NCBI GenBank assembly: GCA_030374765.1 | Contig: JARGXX010000003.1 | Span: forward strand, 1 to 64,000 | Direction of reading: 5' to 3' | Length of the DNA stretch: 64,000 nucleotides | Source: Agarophyton chilense | Taxonomy: Eukaryota > Rhodophyta > Florideophyceae > Gracilariales > Gracilariaceae | Program-made: the position numbers and the translations under genes | Shown: one piece after another, positions 42,057 through 53,814 of the stretch | Position numbering within the stretch: the stretch's first letter is position 1 | Layout of the letters: each line of letters opens with the position of its first letter | The notes under the pieces: model-generated | The model's input: only the letters and a program-made list of their open reading frames with translations | What the model was told of the DNA's origin: nothing | Database searches by the model: none

Positions 42057-45000
42057 GCAATGTTGTTCCTGTGGGGGCTACCTCCAAGAACTGAACGAAT
42101 TCAAGTTCGGTGGAGGTGTTAGGGGTGTTTGTTGATGAGAGTAGAATGAGGGATTGAATTTGCCCACCCAGATTGTGAGGGAAGAAGTTAAGGAGGTTTT
42201 GCCGGCGACGATGATGTGTGAGAACTTTGGAGAATTGAACGGACCGAAGGAGGGAGGGGCGAAGATGCGTTGAATGACTGGGAGGGGGGGATCTTTGAGT
42301 GCGATTTCATTTTGGGCCGGGCGATAATCCTGCAATATGGGGATGTACCCACGGACGATGTACGCGGACTTGACTACGCTGAGATGGAAGAGACGGATGT
42401 AGGGGTGGTGCTCGTGGAGGGAAAGTGTTTCGAGGGAGAGGTTGATGAAGGAGAGGAGTGCAGCGGATCCTATTTTTGAGAGGGTGGAAATGTTTTCTGG
42501 AGAGAAGAGGTCTTTAAGAGAGGATGGATTGGAGAGGGGGTCGAGGCGGAAGAGCCTGTGTCCAGTGATGAGGTCTGAGAGTGTTAAGGTTCTGCCGTCA
42601 CGCACAAATACGGGCTGAAGGGGTGTGAGAGGAGTGTCGGAGAAGGAGGAGGAGAGGGAAGGGTGAGAGGGGATGGGGTTCCAGTGCTGGAGTGCGTGCG
42701 ACCGGGTGATGGCGCGGAATCTTTTGGTATGGGCGGTGGATCGTCGCTTGGAGGTTTGGCGGTAATGAGCTTTGAAGAGAGTGTGAGCGTGTTCGTAGAT
42801 GCCAGCATCGTTGAAGTGGAATCCGCCGTATTTTGGAATGTCGTCGTTAATGTGATCGAAGAGGTGGAACTTGAGGGTGCCCACGTTGGAGGTGTGGTGA
42901 GGGCCGAGAGTGAGGACTGCTGCTAGTTCGAAGAAGCGACTGTGGCCCTCTAGTGTTGAGAGTGTATCTTCTGTCCATTCTGCAACGGTGTTGTAGCGCA
43001 TGGACATGAGAAGGAAGTCGGTGTATTTGGTGAAGACGGTAGTGATCTGGGCGGTTTGTACTTCGTTGCAGCATCTGTCGAAGAAAGCGCCGATGAAGGG
43101 AAAGACCATGTCAAGAGCGCGGTAGTCGTTGGCTTCGAGTATGCAGGGTATGTGTTCTGGAGTGAAGAATCCGTTGAGGTTACGAGCGCTGTCGGATGTG
43201 GAGAAGTTGATGCGGAGGCCTTGAGAGGGGTAGTGAGCTTCGATCGCGGCGAGAATAGAGTTTGAGTGGTTGAGTATGGAGGTGCGGGCGGACGTGAACG
43301 AGCGGGAGGTGTTAGTGGTGCTGATGGTGGTGAAGAGAGATTTAGACTTGAGCCTTTAGATAGCCGTGACATTGATGAGCTTGGAGATTCCGAGGTGAAA
43401 GTTGTGGAGGGGCTCAATGCAAAGATGCTGTAGGGAATGAGCTCTTGGGAAATGGTGTGGAGGGGGTAGGAATCGAGAATGGAGCTTTTTTTCGCGAGGG
43501 ATACTTTTGGAGGGCTGTGAGTGCTTCCTCTTTCTTGGTGCGAGCGACTCTTGGTTTTCGGGAGAGGTGCGCCTGTTCAGAGTCATGGAAGAGAAGGGCG
43601 TGCAGATTTCGACTGTTGGAGGTGTGATGGGGTGTGCGGGAGGGAGGGTTGTGAGAGGGTTCGTGGAGGAGCGAGCTAGTCAGGAAACATCGTTGTCAGG
43701 TTCTCTTGGGGCGTGTTCCTTGGGAGAGGGCGAGGATGTCCCTGGCTTCAAGAATGTCTGCACAATAGCTTGCGAGGACCGGGTGACAGTTGCTGAGGAT
43801 TTTGTGAGCGTCGCGGAAGGGGAAGCCGAGGAGACCGGAAGAACGAAGAGGCTCGAGGATAGTTTTGATGGCGGATTGTGTGAGTTCAATTCTTGTTTCG
43901 CGTTGGATGTCTGTGAAAGAGCGGGGGATACCGTCTGCTTCGGGCGCAGATGCGGTGGGTTGGGAGGATGTTGGGAGGTAACCGACGAGGGTGAGGTTTT
44001 GAGAGATGCACTTTCGTCTAAAGGAGTCCGAGAAGTTCAGGAGGGTGATGTGGAGGGGGTAGGAGGTGATAGAGGAGGCTTTGACAGAGGTGGAGGATTT
44101 GTTTGATTAGAGCTGAATGAAACCGATGAAGCAGTCCATTGCTGTTGCGTGGGGGTAGTGCTATATGATCTTGTCGTTCTTGGACTGCATGATCGCGGAT
44201 TTGAGTGCGGGAAAGACGTTGTGCCCGAGAAAGGCGGCCGTTGGGTGAGAGAAAGCGGGGGAACCGGATTGTGTCTTTTGGGCGGTGGGGTGGAAGACGG
44301 TGTTGTGCTGGTGTGCGAGGGAGAGATGGTATTTGAGGAAACCGACTCGGTTTGTGAGGTAGAAGGTTGCGGAGAAGCGGTTGAAAGTGTCGGTGATGGA
44401 GTGTGGGACGAAGCCGAAGGAATCGATGTGGTGCTTGAAGAGGGTGTCCTGGAGCTCGGTGCATTGGCGGCCGGAGGGGATGGTTCGCTGGAAAATGGAC
44501 TTGGAGGAGCTTGGTTCGTTGCGGATGGCGATGAGCTCGTCCGCTTTTCGGTGGCCGAGGTTGGTGGCAATGGAGGAGATGTGTTGGACGAGCTGCTCTA
44601 CTTGTGGGTGTTCGAAGATGGGGGTGGAGGGGGGCTGGGGGAGTGAGGCTGAGGATGAGACGGAGCAGAGATGACTGTTAGCGATGTGGTGTGCATCTGC
44701 GGTGTGGAGGGAGATGGCATTTTGCTGGTGGTAGTAGGAGTTCTCCTCTGCGAGGAGGAAATTATCGAAGGGGCGGTTTGAGGGGGTGAGAGGGGCGAGC
44801 AGTTGCGGAGTGGACTTGTGGCGCTTTGTGCGTGGGGGGAAGTGGGTTATGGTTGGTGGGGGTGTGCGATTTGTGGGTGAGAGCCGGTGATGGCACCTTC
44901 GTTGGTGTCGCTGTAGGACAGGGGTGGTGCGGGCAAAGAAGGAGCAACTGGAGAAGCAGCAGCGGGGCATGGTGTGGAATGCGGGGGGCGCGTTGATGCG

Positions 45001-45500
45001 GAAGAAGGGAAAAGAAGCAGGGGGGCGTAGAGATTATAGCGCATGGGGTGCGTGATAATTATATGGGGAGAGCTATAGGGCATACAGTTCACGTGATGAA
45101 GGGTTGTGGGGAGAAATCGAGACGGACTGCGGGCACTGACACCTGCGTTGTGGTAATATGGGAATTTGGCTATGTGCCGCCGATGTGCCAGATCTCTATT
45201 TCATTTTTGATATTTATTGCTAATGCCAGGCTTCCTTTACTATTACGCGAACATGAGTGAGGATAGCGAAATTTTGAAATACATGCATAATGTTTGAGTA
45301 TGCACACCTGATTGGGGCTCGCAAAAAGTTCGAACTATGCAGTTTCTTGCTAGATAATTTTTTTTAAGAACTAGCAACTTTGAATGAGTGAAGTTATTTA
45401 GAGATAATATGGAACTGAAAACATGAATAAATTCATGGGTTTTCTTATCCATTTTAGTTCGTCCGTTTTGGACGCCTAAACTAGGATTCCCAGAACACAG
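42057..45500 (-). mobile_element. Plavaka-like DNA transposon 2, degraded
   Basis: Minus-strand copy. Its 5' terminus is preserved at 45481-45500 (CTAGGATTCCCAGAACACAG, 18 of 20 matching the transposon 1 end). The 3' terminus is missing at the Gypsy-D LTR breakpoint. A noncoding 5' region (44971-45480) has CTAGC-like subterminal motifs and no gene. Confidence 0.78.
42078..44970 (-). pseudogene. Plavaka-like transposase, frameshifted but with both ends
   Basis: The N-terminal piece (44970-44161) starts MPRCCFSSCSFF with a C2H2-type finger (C-x4-C ... H-x4-H) that transposon 1 lacks, and runs to SAIMQSKNDKII where a stop intervenes. The middle part (about 44160-43110) is frameshifted; the CxxC block is lost. 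The C-terminal piece (43109-42078, 343 codons) is open and contains FPFIGAFFDRC, a TLKFHLFDHINDDIPKYGG block, FNDAGIYEHAHTLFK and a genuine-looking C-terminus of about 70 residues absent from transposon 1. The two copies together show the full domain layout. Non-functional. Confidence 0.75.
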
Positions 45501-45516
45501 ACGATGTACTGCTCGT

Positions 45517-46233
45517 CGTAGTATTCTCTTTTGCAGTTGGAGGGAGACACATTCGACAGCCTTCGGACTACCGGTGGGTCACATGCGGCTAAAGTAAAAA
45601 AAGATAGAGCGACAACATTAGCAAGCTGGAAGTGGCTTTTAAGTCCACTACTCGCCAGCGAGGGTGAACAGTGCAAATATGTGACGAAGATTGAATGTTG
45701 GACACGAGGTGGCTTGATAAGGATTTATGGTCTGAATATCTATTACAACACGTCCGGATATCCGGTTACACAATCCTAAGCGAGGAACAGAGGAGTCATT
45801 GTAACTATTTTTTCTCTTTCTCTTGGAGTGGGAGCTCACCTCTGGTACCTCATACACTGTGAAACAGGGTCAGGTACCTAACAATACGTTAACAATACTC
45901 AGGGGTTAGCGACTTAGCCAATCCATGATGTCGGTATGGTCTTTAATGAACTTCTGGTTCTAATGGATAATAAAGCCTAACCCGTAAATCACCATTAAAT
46001 GTGCCGTTGCCAATATGGCATTCCTCTAAGAAGGGTCGCAAATGGGCGCGTGCCGTGGCAAGCTACTCGAACCGTGCCAATACGAGTTCCGCTAATATAT
46101 CCAACCTCTAGGCATCCTATCTGTGGGGCCGCTTCATATCAACATAGTGGGCAAACCTCTCACTAATGAGTTATAACCGCAAAATCGCAATAAATTACCC
46201 CCATCGGATTATTCGACCAAGTAGGGTACTACA
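45517..46233. repeat. Gypsy-D-like LTR, diverged, probably solo
   Basis: Aligns end to end with 19764-20481 at roughly three quarters identity (shared CACTACTCGCCAGCGAGGGT and TGCCGTTGCCAATATGGCAT), with terminus GGTACTACA at 46233. No internal element sequence adjoins it. Flanks CTCGT and CCTGT do not match. It lies 16 bp from the end of Plavaka-like transposon 2. Confidence 0.8.
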
Positions 46234-46512
46234 CCTGTAGAAGATGTATTGTAAACATGTCGTTTGAATAATAGGTTCTAGAAGATATCCTTATCAGGCG
46301 AATCACGTGTAAAAGCCTGGAAAGTATCCATGGTGCAGCTCCAAATGGACCCTTAGTATTCGAACTGTTTCTTTATTTGGACACATAACTGCTGCCGATG
46401 GGAGCCCATTTGAACAACTTCTTGTCCTCCAGAGTCATCGTAAAAAACCTCAAGCACCCTCTAAAGTCTTATTTTTTAGGTTGTAATATCTTCCTTAAAG
46501 GGTTGGCTTCCG
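46234..46512. other. Unassigned 279 bp
   Basis: No domain recognised. One plus-strand stretch of about 60 codons is open (KPGKYPWC ... GHITAADGSPFEQLL), but nothing supports a gene. Confidence 0.4.
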
Positions 46513-47102
46513 TGTCGTACAATGACCTCCGGGGTATGCTACTGTCTTCTCTCGGGAGCGTGGTGACGCTCAACCGTAGGGAGCGTGTTGACGCTCAACC
46601 TTAGAAGGTAGACGTAATAAAACTCGATGGTAACAGGGCACCGTGAAAACCGGCAGGGGCAAAGACTAGCCTATACCGTCTAGGTGAACGATGGTAGGCG
46701 TCGACGCGCGGGAAAGCCTGTGTGGTAGTTGAGAAACGATGAACCAAAAGGTATAGTCGTGACCCAAGTGGTGCCTGTCTTTATCAGGTTAGGATGGGGG
46801 AGGTGCAGTTCCCTATATGCAGTGGACTGCACTCTCCAGATCACCCGGGAGGTGCCAGCAAGGCACGGTCTCTGACCTAGTGTCAGAGAACTGGCCAGCA
46901 CTGGCTACAGTGCCAGGTGGCCACTGCACTACTGTACTAAAATAAATATAATTACAATTACAAGTACTAACAATTACTCCACCAGAAGGTACATGTCAAC
47001 ACTACACGTGGCTGACAACACCTAGATGGTAGCTCGCCCGGAGCTGCATGGCCGATGATCCCTCGCATCCATCACCTACAGGGTCAGTGTAGTATATTGA
47101 CA
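46513..47102 (-). repeat. Gypsy-E1 3' LTR (590 bp)
   Basis: TGTCGTACAAT ... ATATTGACA on the plus strand, the reverse complement of the 53815-54413 LTR with scattered differences. Contains a long AT-rich block (AAATAAATATAATTAC) near 46945. Confidence 0.88.
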
Positions 47103-47788
47103 ACCTCAAAGATCAGAACTTCTGCCACTATGTGACAGACCCCCTTCCTACCCGTGAGATACGCCCCGTGTCTCCTTCAATCAACCCATAGAGTTGTAGC
47201 GAGCGACAGCGGCGCGGGCATCGCAGTGGTGTCTGCGCGCGGCGCGCAATTCCTTGAGGCTCAGAACTCGGCGCCAGAATCGGTTGGTGAGGGCGCGCAG
47301 CGACGTCGGCGCACGAATTGAGCGACAACCATTCAGGTAGAGACTGTCATGAGGGCGATGCAGTGTAACTAGCGCGCTCGCGGACATCGTTTCGGTAGTG
47401 GCCCTGCTTGCTTGCGATTCTGCTTCCGCAAAGCCCCCCTGTCTAACCAAGTTGGTGTCTCACCTTTTCCCGGTTACTCAAACTTCAGTTCCCTCCTAGG
47501 TCCTTGCGCAGAGCCGTCCCGCCTGTTCGTTTCCATGGCTCGACAACCCTTCAGGTAATGCTGCCCTTAATTGGCGGCGTCGCGACCGTAACCGTGCTGT
47601 CCGGCTTTTGCCTGAAGGTTTCCTGGCTTCCCGACCTTTCAGGTTTCGTCTACCTTGTAAGGATTGACTCGTGGCGCTGGTGGGGCCTGAGCCTGCGTCG
47701 ATACAACCATTGAGGTGTTGGCCTGAGTCCGTGGTGGAGGCTTCCGTTTGTGAGACCTTATTGGCGTTGGGCGGCTCCGTCGGTAACT
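47103..47788 (+). other. Region between Gypsy-E1 3' LTR and antisense gene
   Basis: No conserved coding. In antisense direction this would be the 5' region of the antisense gene; in element sense it holds the purine-rich end CTTTGAGGT next to the LTR (47103-47112). ACC...GGT palindromes are already frequent here (for example 47545-47565, 47629-47640, 47705-47716). Confidence 0.5.
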
Positions 47789-50299
47789 ATGCGACCTTTT
47801 TCTGGTTTTGCATTCCGGTTTAACCTCAAGGCAATGACAGGATGGCGCCACCTCCACTCACGCGTTCGAACCCATTCGGTACCACGTCGGGGCACCTCGC
47901 GCCGCATCGTGGTTTCGTCACCGATACCTCCAAGGGGTGGGTCGTCCCCACAAGCAGCACCAGCGCTCGGGAGACGTGAGATGCCGGTTACCATTGAGGT
48001 TGAAGAAGTCCAAGATTCTGAGGGGATTGATACCGCTGCAGTTATGCCTTTAAGGTCGGATTGTTGCCATTACACGATACCTCAAAGGTCTGGACCCGCT
48101 CGCGACCGCACGCCGGCCACTGTTGTACCCGAAAAGTCAGTGTCGGTACTACTGGAGAAGTTGGATCCGTTGGCAGTCTCCTCAGAACGAACCGAGGAGG
48201 CTCTACTTCAGAAGGATGAATGCCCGCTGGTGTTCACCGCGGCGGTGGAGGTCGAGTCATCACCTCGTTCGTCGGGGCCAGCTACGGCCTTCCCAACCAT
48301 TTCAGGTGGCGGCCCATCCCGTGGCCGTGGACGCGGTGGTATTACCAAGAGGGTGACTCGCTCGACTTCGCAAACGCCTACCAACATTGGGTTTCGCAGT
48401 ATGCCTGTCCCTGCGACTCAGTTCTCCCTTGGGACTCCGGCTGACCCGTACCAAGGCAGTGGTGGACTTCCTTCGACGACCCATACCAATTGGGCTCACA
48501 ATCTCGCGTTTGGTGCGGCGAACCGGACGACGAGTCAGTATGGACCTTTTGGTATTACCTTCGACCAGGTGACGATCAATGACCTGTTGAAGCACGATTG
48601 GCCTGTGGCGGTAGGGAGTTCGTCGTTGCCGGCAGCTCTTACCAGACCACACTTGGATACATACTTGGGATTGTCCCGTTGGGACTGCGAGCGCCTCCGC
48701 TCCGTTCCCTTGCTCTTGAAAAAAAGGGACCGAGAGTCTCAACCTCGTCAGGGTCGACTGGAATGTTTCCAGAGTCGACAGCGTCATACACCTTTGAGGT
48801 ATTTCATACCGCCGATATATCCGAGCCATTTTCCGTATGTGCGCATCGAACCGGAGCTGGATTATTACCGTCGATTGGTGGTGCAAGTGTGCCAGTACCC
48901 GTCTATTCCGGAGACTTACCTTCCGGTTTCACCTGACTTGGTTTCCCTGAATCAACCTTTCACCACTATCAATTGGGCTGACCGTAGTAGGTGGGGCGAG
49001 GATGCAGCGACAGAGAGTCGCGTTCGCACTCGCAACTCTTACACTCACGTTGTGCATATGTTTCAAAACGTCGAGTACTTCTCACAACCTACGAAGGACA
49101 GACGCGATTGGTACGTGCTTCGACCAGAGTGGTGGGAGTCCTATGAGGTTCCGTTATCACTGAGCGTGCCCACTCCGCCGGTTTTGGCGTACTTCGGGAG
49201 TCAGATTTCCCGGAACCTAGAGCGGTATTATCTCATTTGGTCGATTGCCCTTTCGGAGTGGAGCGTGTTGGTTGCCATCCCGGCTCTGGAGGCCGCCCGT
49301 TACGGTATCGATTGGGATTGTCGCAATCAAGACTCTGACGTATACCGAGATGGTGTTCAACCTGTAGGTCGCATCTTCTTAATACCTCCAAGGGTTGCCC
49401 AGGATATTTCCCGATTTGGTTACGAGAACATCGTGGAGGGGACCGATTATACCGTGAAGGATTTGGACTCGTATCTCGAGCAGAGCAAGAATTACCACTG
49501 GGATTCCCATCAAGGTTGGGAGGCTTTAGATCCCGCAACTTGGGAGATTGTGCCTCGCCACGCCCAATACTATCCCGGGGAGCCTCCTGTTTATGGAGCT
49601 CCCGCAAGCCCCGAACCTTATCACGGTACTGTGGAGACACTAGTTGGTCGGTATGCTGGTCCCTTCCCGTCCGAGCCGTTACCTCAAGGTCGTAAGTCGC
49701 CTATCTCTACGGGTGTGACTCTTACTCAACCGAGCTCCTCGTGGGTTCCTGGTCCGGCTCGACCTCTGTTGGCGGGTATTGCGCGGCCTCCGCCTAAACC
49801 TATGGTTGATTCTCCGGCCGTGGTCGGTTTGCTGGTTCGAATTCGCCAGTGTTGCGTCACCAACTTTCAGAGGGCTGCGCCTACCTCCGTGGTCGCTGCA
49901 TTGACGCTCCTTGAAGGTTTGCTGCCGCGCCATGCGCAATACATGAAGGCGCTGAACCAACTTGGTGAGTTCCGGAATCAGTTCCAGTTGGACATGTACC
50001 AATTGGCCACCCATCAGGTTGCCAATCTGGCAAGCGTGTTTGCTGCGGCGCAATCTGATCCTTTGACGGATCCCCTTCTAGGTGCAAACTTGAACCCTGC
50101 GGTTTTGCAACATGCTCCGGCGGTTCCGTTCGTTCATCCTCCTTTGGTTTCGACTCTTCTGCCCAGTGGCGGGGCTACCGCTCCTTCGCTACCTCTTAGG
50201 TCGATGGCTCCTAGCATTTCCGCGGGTTTTCCTCCGTGGGTAGTCAATAACCCGTGTATTCCTAATTCCATTGCTCCTAAACCGACAGGGCCTTCTTAA
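47789..50299 (+). CDS. Gypsy-E antisense protein (unknown function, about 836 aa)
   Basis: Uninterrupted plus-strand frame opposite to, and convergent with, Gypsy-E pol. The first in-frame ATG is 47789; the ATG at 47981 (MPVTIEVEE) is the first one also kept in Gypsy-E2, so it may be the true start (772 aa). The N-terminal third is low-complexity (Ser, Arg, Pro, Glu). The middle (about residues 240-560) is rich in Trp, Tyr and Pro, with PLRYFIPPIYPS, DRRDWYVLRPEWW and VPTPPVLAYFGSQISRN; the last two align with the Gypsy-D antisense frame. The C-terminus is Pro/Ala-rich. No membrane span, zinc finger or enzyme motif was found. It may be expressed from antisense activity of the 3' LTR or adjacent DNA. 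Candidate roles such as envelope-like, anti-silencing or regulatory functions are speculation. Confidence 0.75.
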   Translation: MRPFSGFAFRFNLKAMTGWRHLHSRVRTHSVPRRGTSRRIVVSSPIPPRGGSSPQAAPALGRREMPVTIEVEEVQDSEGIDTAAVMPLRSDCCHYTIPQRSGPARDRTPATVVPEKSVSVLLEKLDPLAVSSERTEEALLQKDECPLVFTAAVEVESSPRSSGPATAFPTISGGGPSRGRGRGGITKRVTRSTSQTPTNIGFRSMPVPATQFSLGTPADPYQGSGGLPSTTHTNWAHNLAFGAANRTTSQYGPFGITFDQVTINDLLKHDWPVAVGSSSLPAALTRPHLDTYLGLSRWDCERLRSVPLLLKKRDRESQPRQGRLECFQSRQRHTPLRYFIPPIYPSHFPYVRIEPELDYYRRLVVQVCQYPSIPETYLPVSPDLVSLNQPFTTINWADRSRWGEDAATESRVRTRNSYTHVVHMFQNVEYFSQPTKDRRDWYVLRPEWWESYEVPLSLSVPTPPVLAYFGSQISRNLERYYLIWSIALSEWSVLVAIPALEAARYGIDWDCRNQDSDVYRDGVQPVGRIFLIPPRVAQDISRFGYENIVEGTDYTVKDLDSYLEQSKNYHWDSHQGWEALDPATWEIVPRHAQYYPGEPPVYGAPASPEPYHGTVETLVGRYAGPFPSEPLPQGRKSPISTGVTLTQPSSSWVPGPARPLLAGIARPPPKPMVDSPAVVGLLVRIRQCCVTNFQRAAPTSVVAALTLLEGLLPRHAQYMKALNQLGEFRNQFQLDMYQLATHQVANLASVFAAAQSDPLTDPLLGANLNPAVLQHAPAVPFVHPPLVSTLLPSGGATAPSLPLRSMAPSISAGFPPWVVNNPCIPNSIAPKPTGPS

Positions 50300-50483
50300 A
50301 GTAAATTTTTGTCTCTTCTACTGTTCCATCCGGTTGTTCTTTCGTGTCCTTCGTTGTAGGCAATCTGACGTATATGCGTCCACTTTCAGCGGAAAACGAC
50401 GTATCTTCTCCCCCTTCCTTAGGCCTGAGTACCACGAAGGTCTAAGGTTAGCCGTCTGCAGGCAACGGCTCCTTGCCACGGCG
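50300..50483. other. Convergent intergenic spacer of Gypsy-E1
   Basis: 184 bp between the antisense gene stop and the pol stop. Contains ACGTATATGCGT and the inverted repeat GCCGT ... ACGGC (about 50450-50468). It probably holds the 3' ends of both transcripts; no AATAAA is obvious. Confidence 0.5.
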
Positions 50484-53381
50484 CTAATACCTGATACGGA
50501 AGTGTGGGGGTATTGCGGCTGGGGTTTCGAGGGGATCCCCTTTTGAGCCCCAGCCGTACCATCTGACGGTGTACTTCAGACCATTGTAGGTTCTCGTGTG
50601 GCCCAAAAGACAGTCACTGGAAAATTCCTCGGAGGTTTGGTCCTGATCTTTCGGAGGAACGCCACCTTGAGGGTTCATATGCTCCGAGTTGGGAGTTTCG
50701 TGTGTGGGAATCGGGTCGTGAGCTCCCGCTGATACCGTTTGAGGTTGAATTTCCGTCCCTGTTAGAGGTTTGTAATCCAGATCATCCCTTGGTAGGTCAT
50801 CGTTCCCCTCAATTGGGGTGGGGTCCCCCGAGGGTCGACTACGCAGGGCTACAGCTCTGGGCTCCCGAGCTGAGGTGTCCACCTCCATGCGATGTTGAAC
50901 CGTTTCAGGTGCTACCGTAATTCGGTCAATTGATATCGTATTCGGTATTCCGTTATGGTCAACCGTAACGGTGTGGTCTGATGCGTTCAATACCTTATGA
51001 GGTCCCCATGATTTGGGTAGAAGCTTCGAATTGATATCTCTATCAATAGCTTCTTCGTCCGCTTCATCACCGGGTCGTGGTCTTTTACCTGAAGGCGGGT
51101 TGTCTATGTAGACATATTGTCGCGACGATACAGATACCACTTTGGTTACCGTACGGTCGTAGTCGGCCTTGTACCGCTTCTGGGCTGCAGTGAGGCGGCT
51201 CTCTGCATGTTTGAGAGCCCTCCTCAATCTCACAAGGGTACTCCGCTTAACCTGGGCAGGGGTCAGTGCGCCAGCTGCAGTGCTGGTGGTATGATCTCCC
51301 TGCACTATGATAATTGGGGGGTCTCGCGATAGAACCAAATCAAAGGGAGTGTTCTGCGTTGACCGATGTACCTGAAGGTTATAGGAGTAGATGACCGGTT
51401 GCACCAGCTCATCCCACCCAGTTTGGTGCTCTTCCGTATAGTGTCGTAGCCTTGATACCAATGTATGGTTAAAGCGCTCGACCTGTCTGTTCGTCTGCGG
51501 GTGGTAGGCCGTAGTGAAATAGTGCTTGATACCCAAGAGGTTATAGACTGCTTCAAAGAACTTCGATGCCAAGTTTGAACCATTATCGGTAAGTAGGTAC
51601 AGTGTTGCACCATACGTGTAGACCCAATTGCTGAGGAACGCGATCGCCAGCGTGGTTGACTTCGTCTCTATTAAAGGTATCGCTCTCGTGAGCTTCGAGA
51701 ACCTGTCGGTGATCACTGGAATTTGCTGATACCAGTTCTTGGTCTTTGGAAGTGGTCCTAGAAGGTCTATCGCAATCAACCCCAGCGGACCCGCTGCTGG
51801 AAACAGCTTGAGGTATTTTGGATGTTTTCGGATACCACCGCGGGTACGAAGACACGATTCGCATTGACCTACAAAAGTATAGACATCATGGGCCATATGA
51901 GGCCAGTAGAACTGTTGCCTCAAGGTGTAGTACATCCTGGTGGCACCGGGGTGTCCCGATAGTCGCGGGTAGTGTGTGAGATACGAGACTCTCGGGCGAG
52001 GCGTCTTTGGAACCACCTTTTGAAGGCTACCATCCAAGGTTGACCTTCTCACGATGTACCCATAGTGGTCTACATCGAATTTTGATCCTTTGAAACCCAT
52101 TTGGACAGCAAGGGTTCTGCAGTACGCATCCTGGGCCTGTTCTCGTAGAAAATTTTCTCGGGTTACGGGCATGACGTTCGTTTCCTCTAGGGTGAGTATC
52201 TGCGTTGCCATGTCGGTGTTCTGCAAAGCACCTTCTTCAGGTAAGTCCCAACATCCTTCTAGGTGTTCGCCGGTACCATTTTGGTTTGATGACACCAAAA
52301 AGCAAGGGATATCATCGTCCGCCGGTTCTGTCTCTAACCCGGAGGTGTTTAAGCGTGACATAGCGTCAGCTATTTTGTGCTTGATACCTGGACGGTACTG
52401 TACGTTGTATTCAAACTCCGACAGTCTCAACCTTCAACGGGCAAGTCTACCAGACGCATCTTCGTGTCCGAGGATCCACCTAAAGGCATCGTGGTCCGTG
52501 TGCAACGTAAAGCGCTCACCATAAAGGTATGGACGGAGCATCAACATGCCCCACACTACTGCTAGACATTCTTTCTCGGTTACCGTGTAGTTCTGCTCCG
52601 CCTCATTCATAGCGCGGCTCCAGTATCCTATAGGTAATTTGTCTCCGTTGTGCGGCTCCTGCATGAGACAACAACCAATTTGGGCATGGGATGCATCTGT
52701 ATCCAGCGTGTAGGGTAGACCTGTTTTCGGAAACGCTAAGATTGGCGGCGACAACAGCGCTCATTTCAATTCCTCAAAGGTGTCCATTTCGTCGTTCCAT
52801 AGATTCTCAAACCGTTTAGGTTCACCTTTCTGCAGCTTTTTGTTGAGGGGAGCCGCTATTTTCGCGAATCTCTTCACGAAGCGACGATAGACGTCACATA
52901 AACCTGTAAAGGATCGTACGTCTGTCTGGGATCGTGGCAACTTGACCTCCTGCACGGCTCTAATGTTGCTTGGCGCAACCTCTAGGGTACCAGGGCCTAT
53001 GATGTGACCCAGGTATTCAACCGTTCTGGTATAGATGATTGCATCATCGATGTATACCCAGGCGGTTGTCCATTTAACCTTCGAAAGGATGATGTCCAGC
53101 GCCCTTTGAAAGGTGGCTGGAGCATTGCGTAACCCGAAAGGCATCCGCGTGAAGCGAAACAAACCTGCATGGCACTTGAAGGTCGTTTTGTGTAGATCTT
53201 CCTCACCTACGGGTACCTGCCAATAACCACAATTGGCATCCAACGTGGTAAATATCTGCGCATCTCCCAAGGAGTCGATATACCCATCCATTCTAGGTAT
53301 CGGGTACGAATCCCTGATGGTCACGCTATTGAGCCTCCTGTATCCCACACAAAACGTCATACGGTTATCCCCTTTCTTCTG
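50484..53381 (-). pseudogene. Gypsy-E1 pol: RT, RNase H, integrase, chromodomain
   Basis: RT from about 53381 (KKGDNRMTFCVGYRRLNSV; active site YIDD), RNase H (52754-52434: TLDTDASHAQIGCCLMQ), integrase (zinc arm HPGATR ... CESC, DLLGPL, LTDNGSN, RQVERFNHT) and a C-terminal chromodomain-like segment (YTVRWYGWGSKGDPLET). Two TGA stops separate the domains (EELK*, LAR*R), and RT lacks about 37 residues after the YIDD strand (AIIYTRTVEYLGH, where Gypsy-D has a full helix block). The identical defects occur in Gypsy-E2. The integrase-chromodomain part is open for about 650 codons. Confidence 0.88.
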
Positions 53382-53814
53382 CATAGCTTTATTTTTGCAG
53401 GCTTCTTAGAAGTGGACCGAACAGCTGGCCAATTTTAATTTCAGCCTTCTTGATACTTGAACTTAGCTTCACCTCAAATATTTCCATAATACTGATTCAG
53501 GTGTCTTCCATATTATGTGGGGCACTTCATAGAACATTCCCCAACCCATGCACTCTTGCATGTTTGAAATCGATTCTTGATATGCCAAACTGAGCAAATG
53601 TATCTATTTACCACTTTCTCTGCGGTCCAATGCCTGTTTCGTAGTGAAATGGTAAACAGTGAACAGAACGACGCAAGGCAGAAACATATTATGCATAACA
53701 CACATACAAGGACGAAAGGGCAAACTAAAACGGTCAAGACGATCCAAAATTTAGACTGTGTACACTAGTGACAGCATAATGTCGTATAATGGCAGAAAAT
53801 CTGACCTTTGAGGT
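53382..53814. other. Spacer between the two Gypsy-E copies, with a Gypsy-E internal end
   Basis: 53382-53760 is AT-rich with no recognised gene. The last ~45 bp (about 53775-53814, ATGGCAGAAAATCTGACC, then TTTGAGGT) resemble the pre-LTR internal end seen beside the Gypsy-E1 3' LTR (47103-47140, reverse strand), so the LTR at 53815 is also preceded by internal sequence of the same family. Confidence 0.6.

Larger units (their letters stand above)
46513..53381 (-). mobile_element. Gypsy-E1, 5'-truncated Ty3/gypsy element
   Basis: Minus strand: 3' LTR at 46513-47102, an antisense gene (plus strand, 47789-50299), then integrase-chromodomain, RNase H and RT up to about 53381, where homology with Gypsy-E2 ends within RT. 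The rest of pol, gag and the 5' LTR are absent. It forms an inverted repeat with Gypsy-E2. No target duplication can be tested. Confidence 0.88.

Noticed and set aside
45490-45510. ACGA as a target duplication of Plavaka-like transposon 2
   Set aside because: The other end of the element is missing, so a duplication cannot be tested.
45517-46233. This LTR as the displaced remainder of the Gypsy-D 5' LTR
   Set aside because: It contains the LTR from its first base, overlapping the part already present at 41884-42056, and is clearly diverged from the Gypsy-D LTR.
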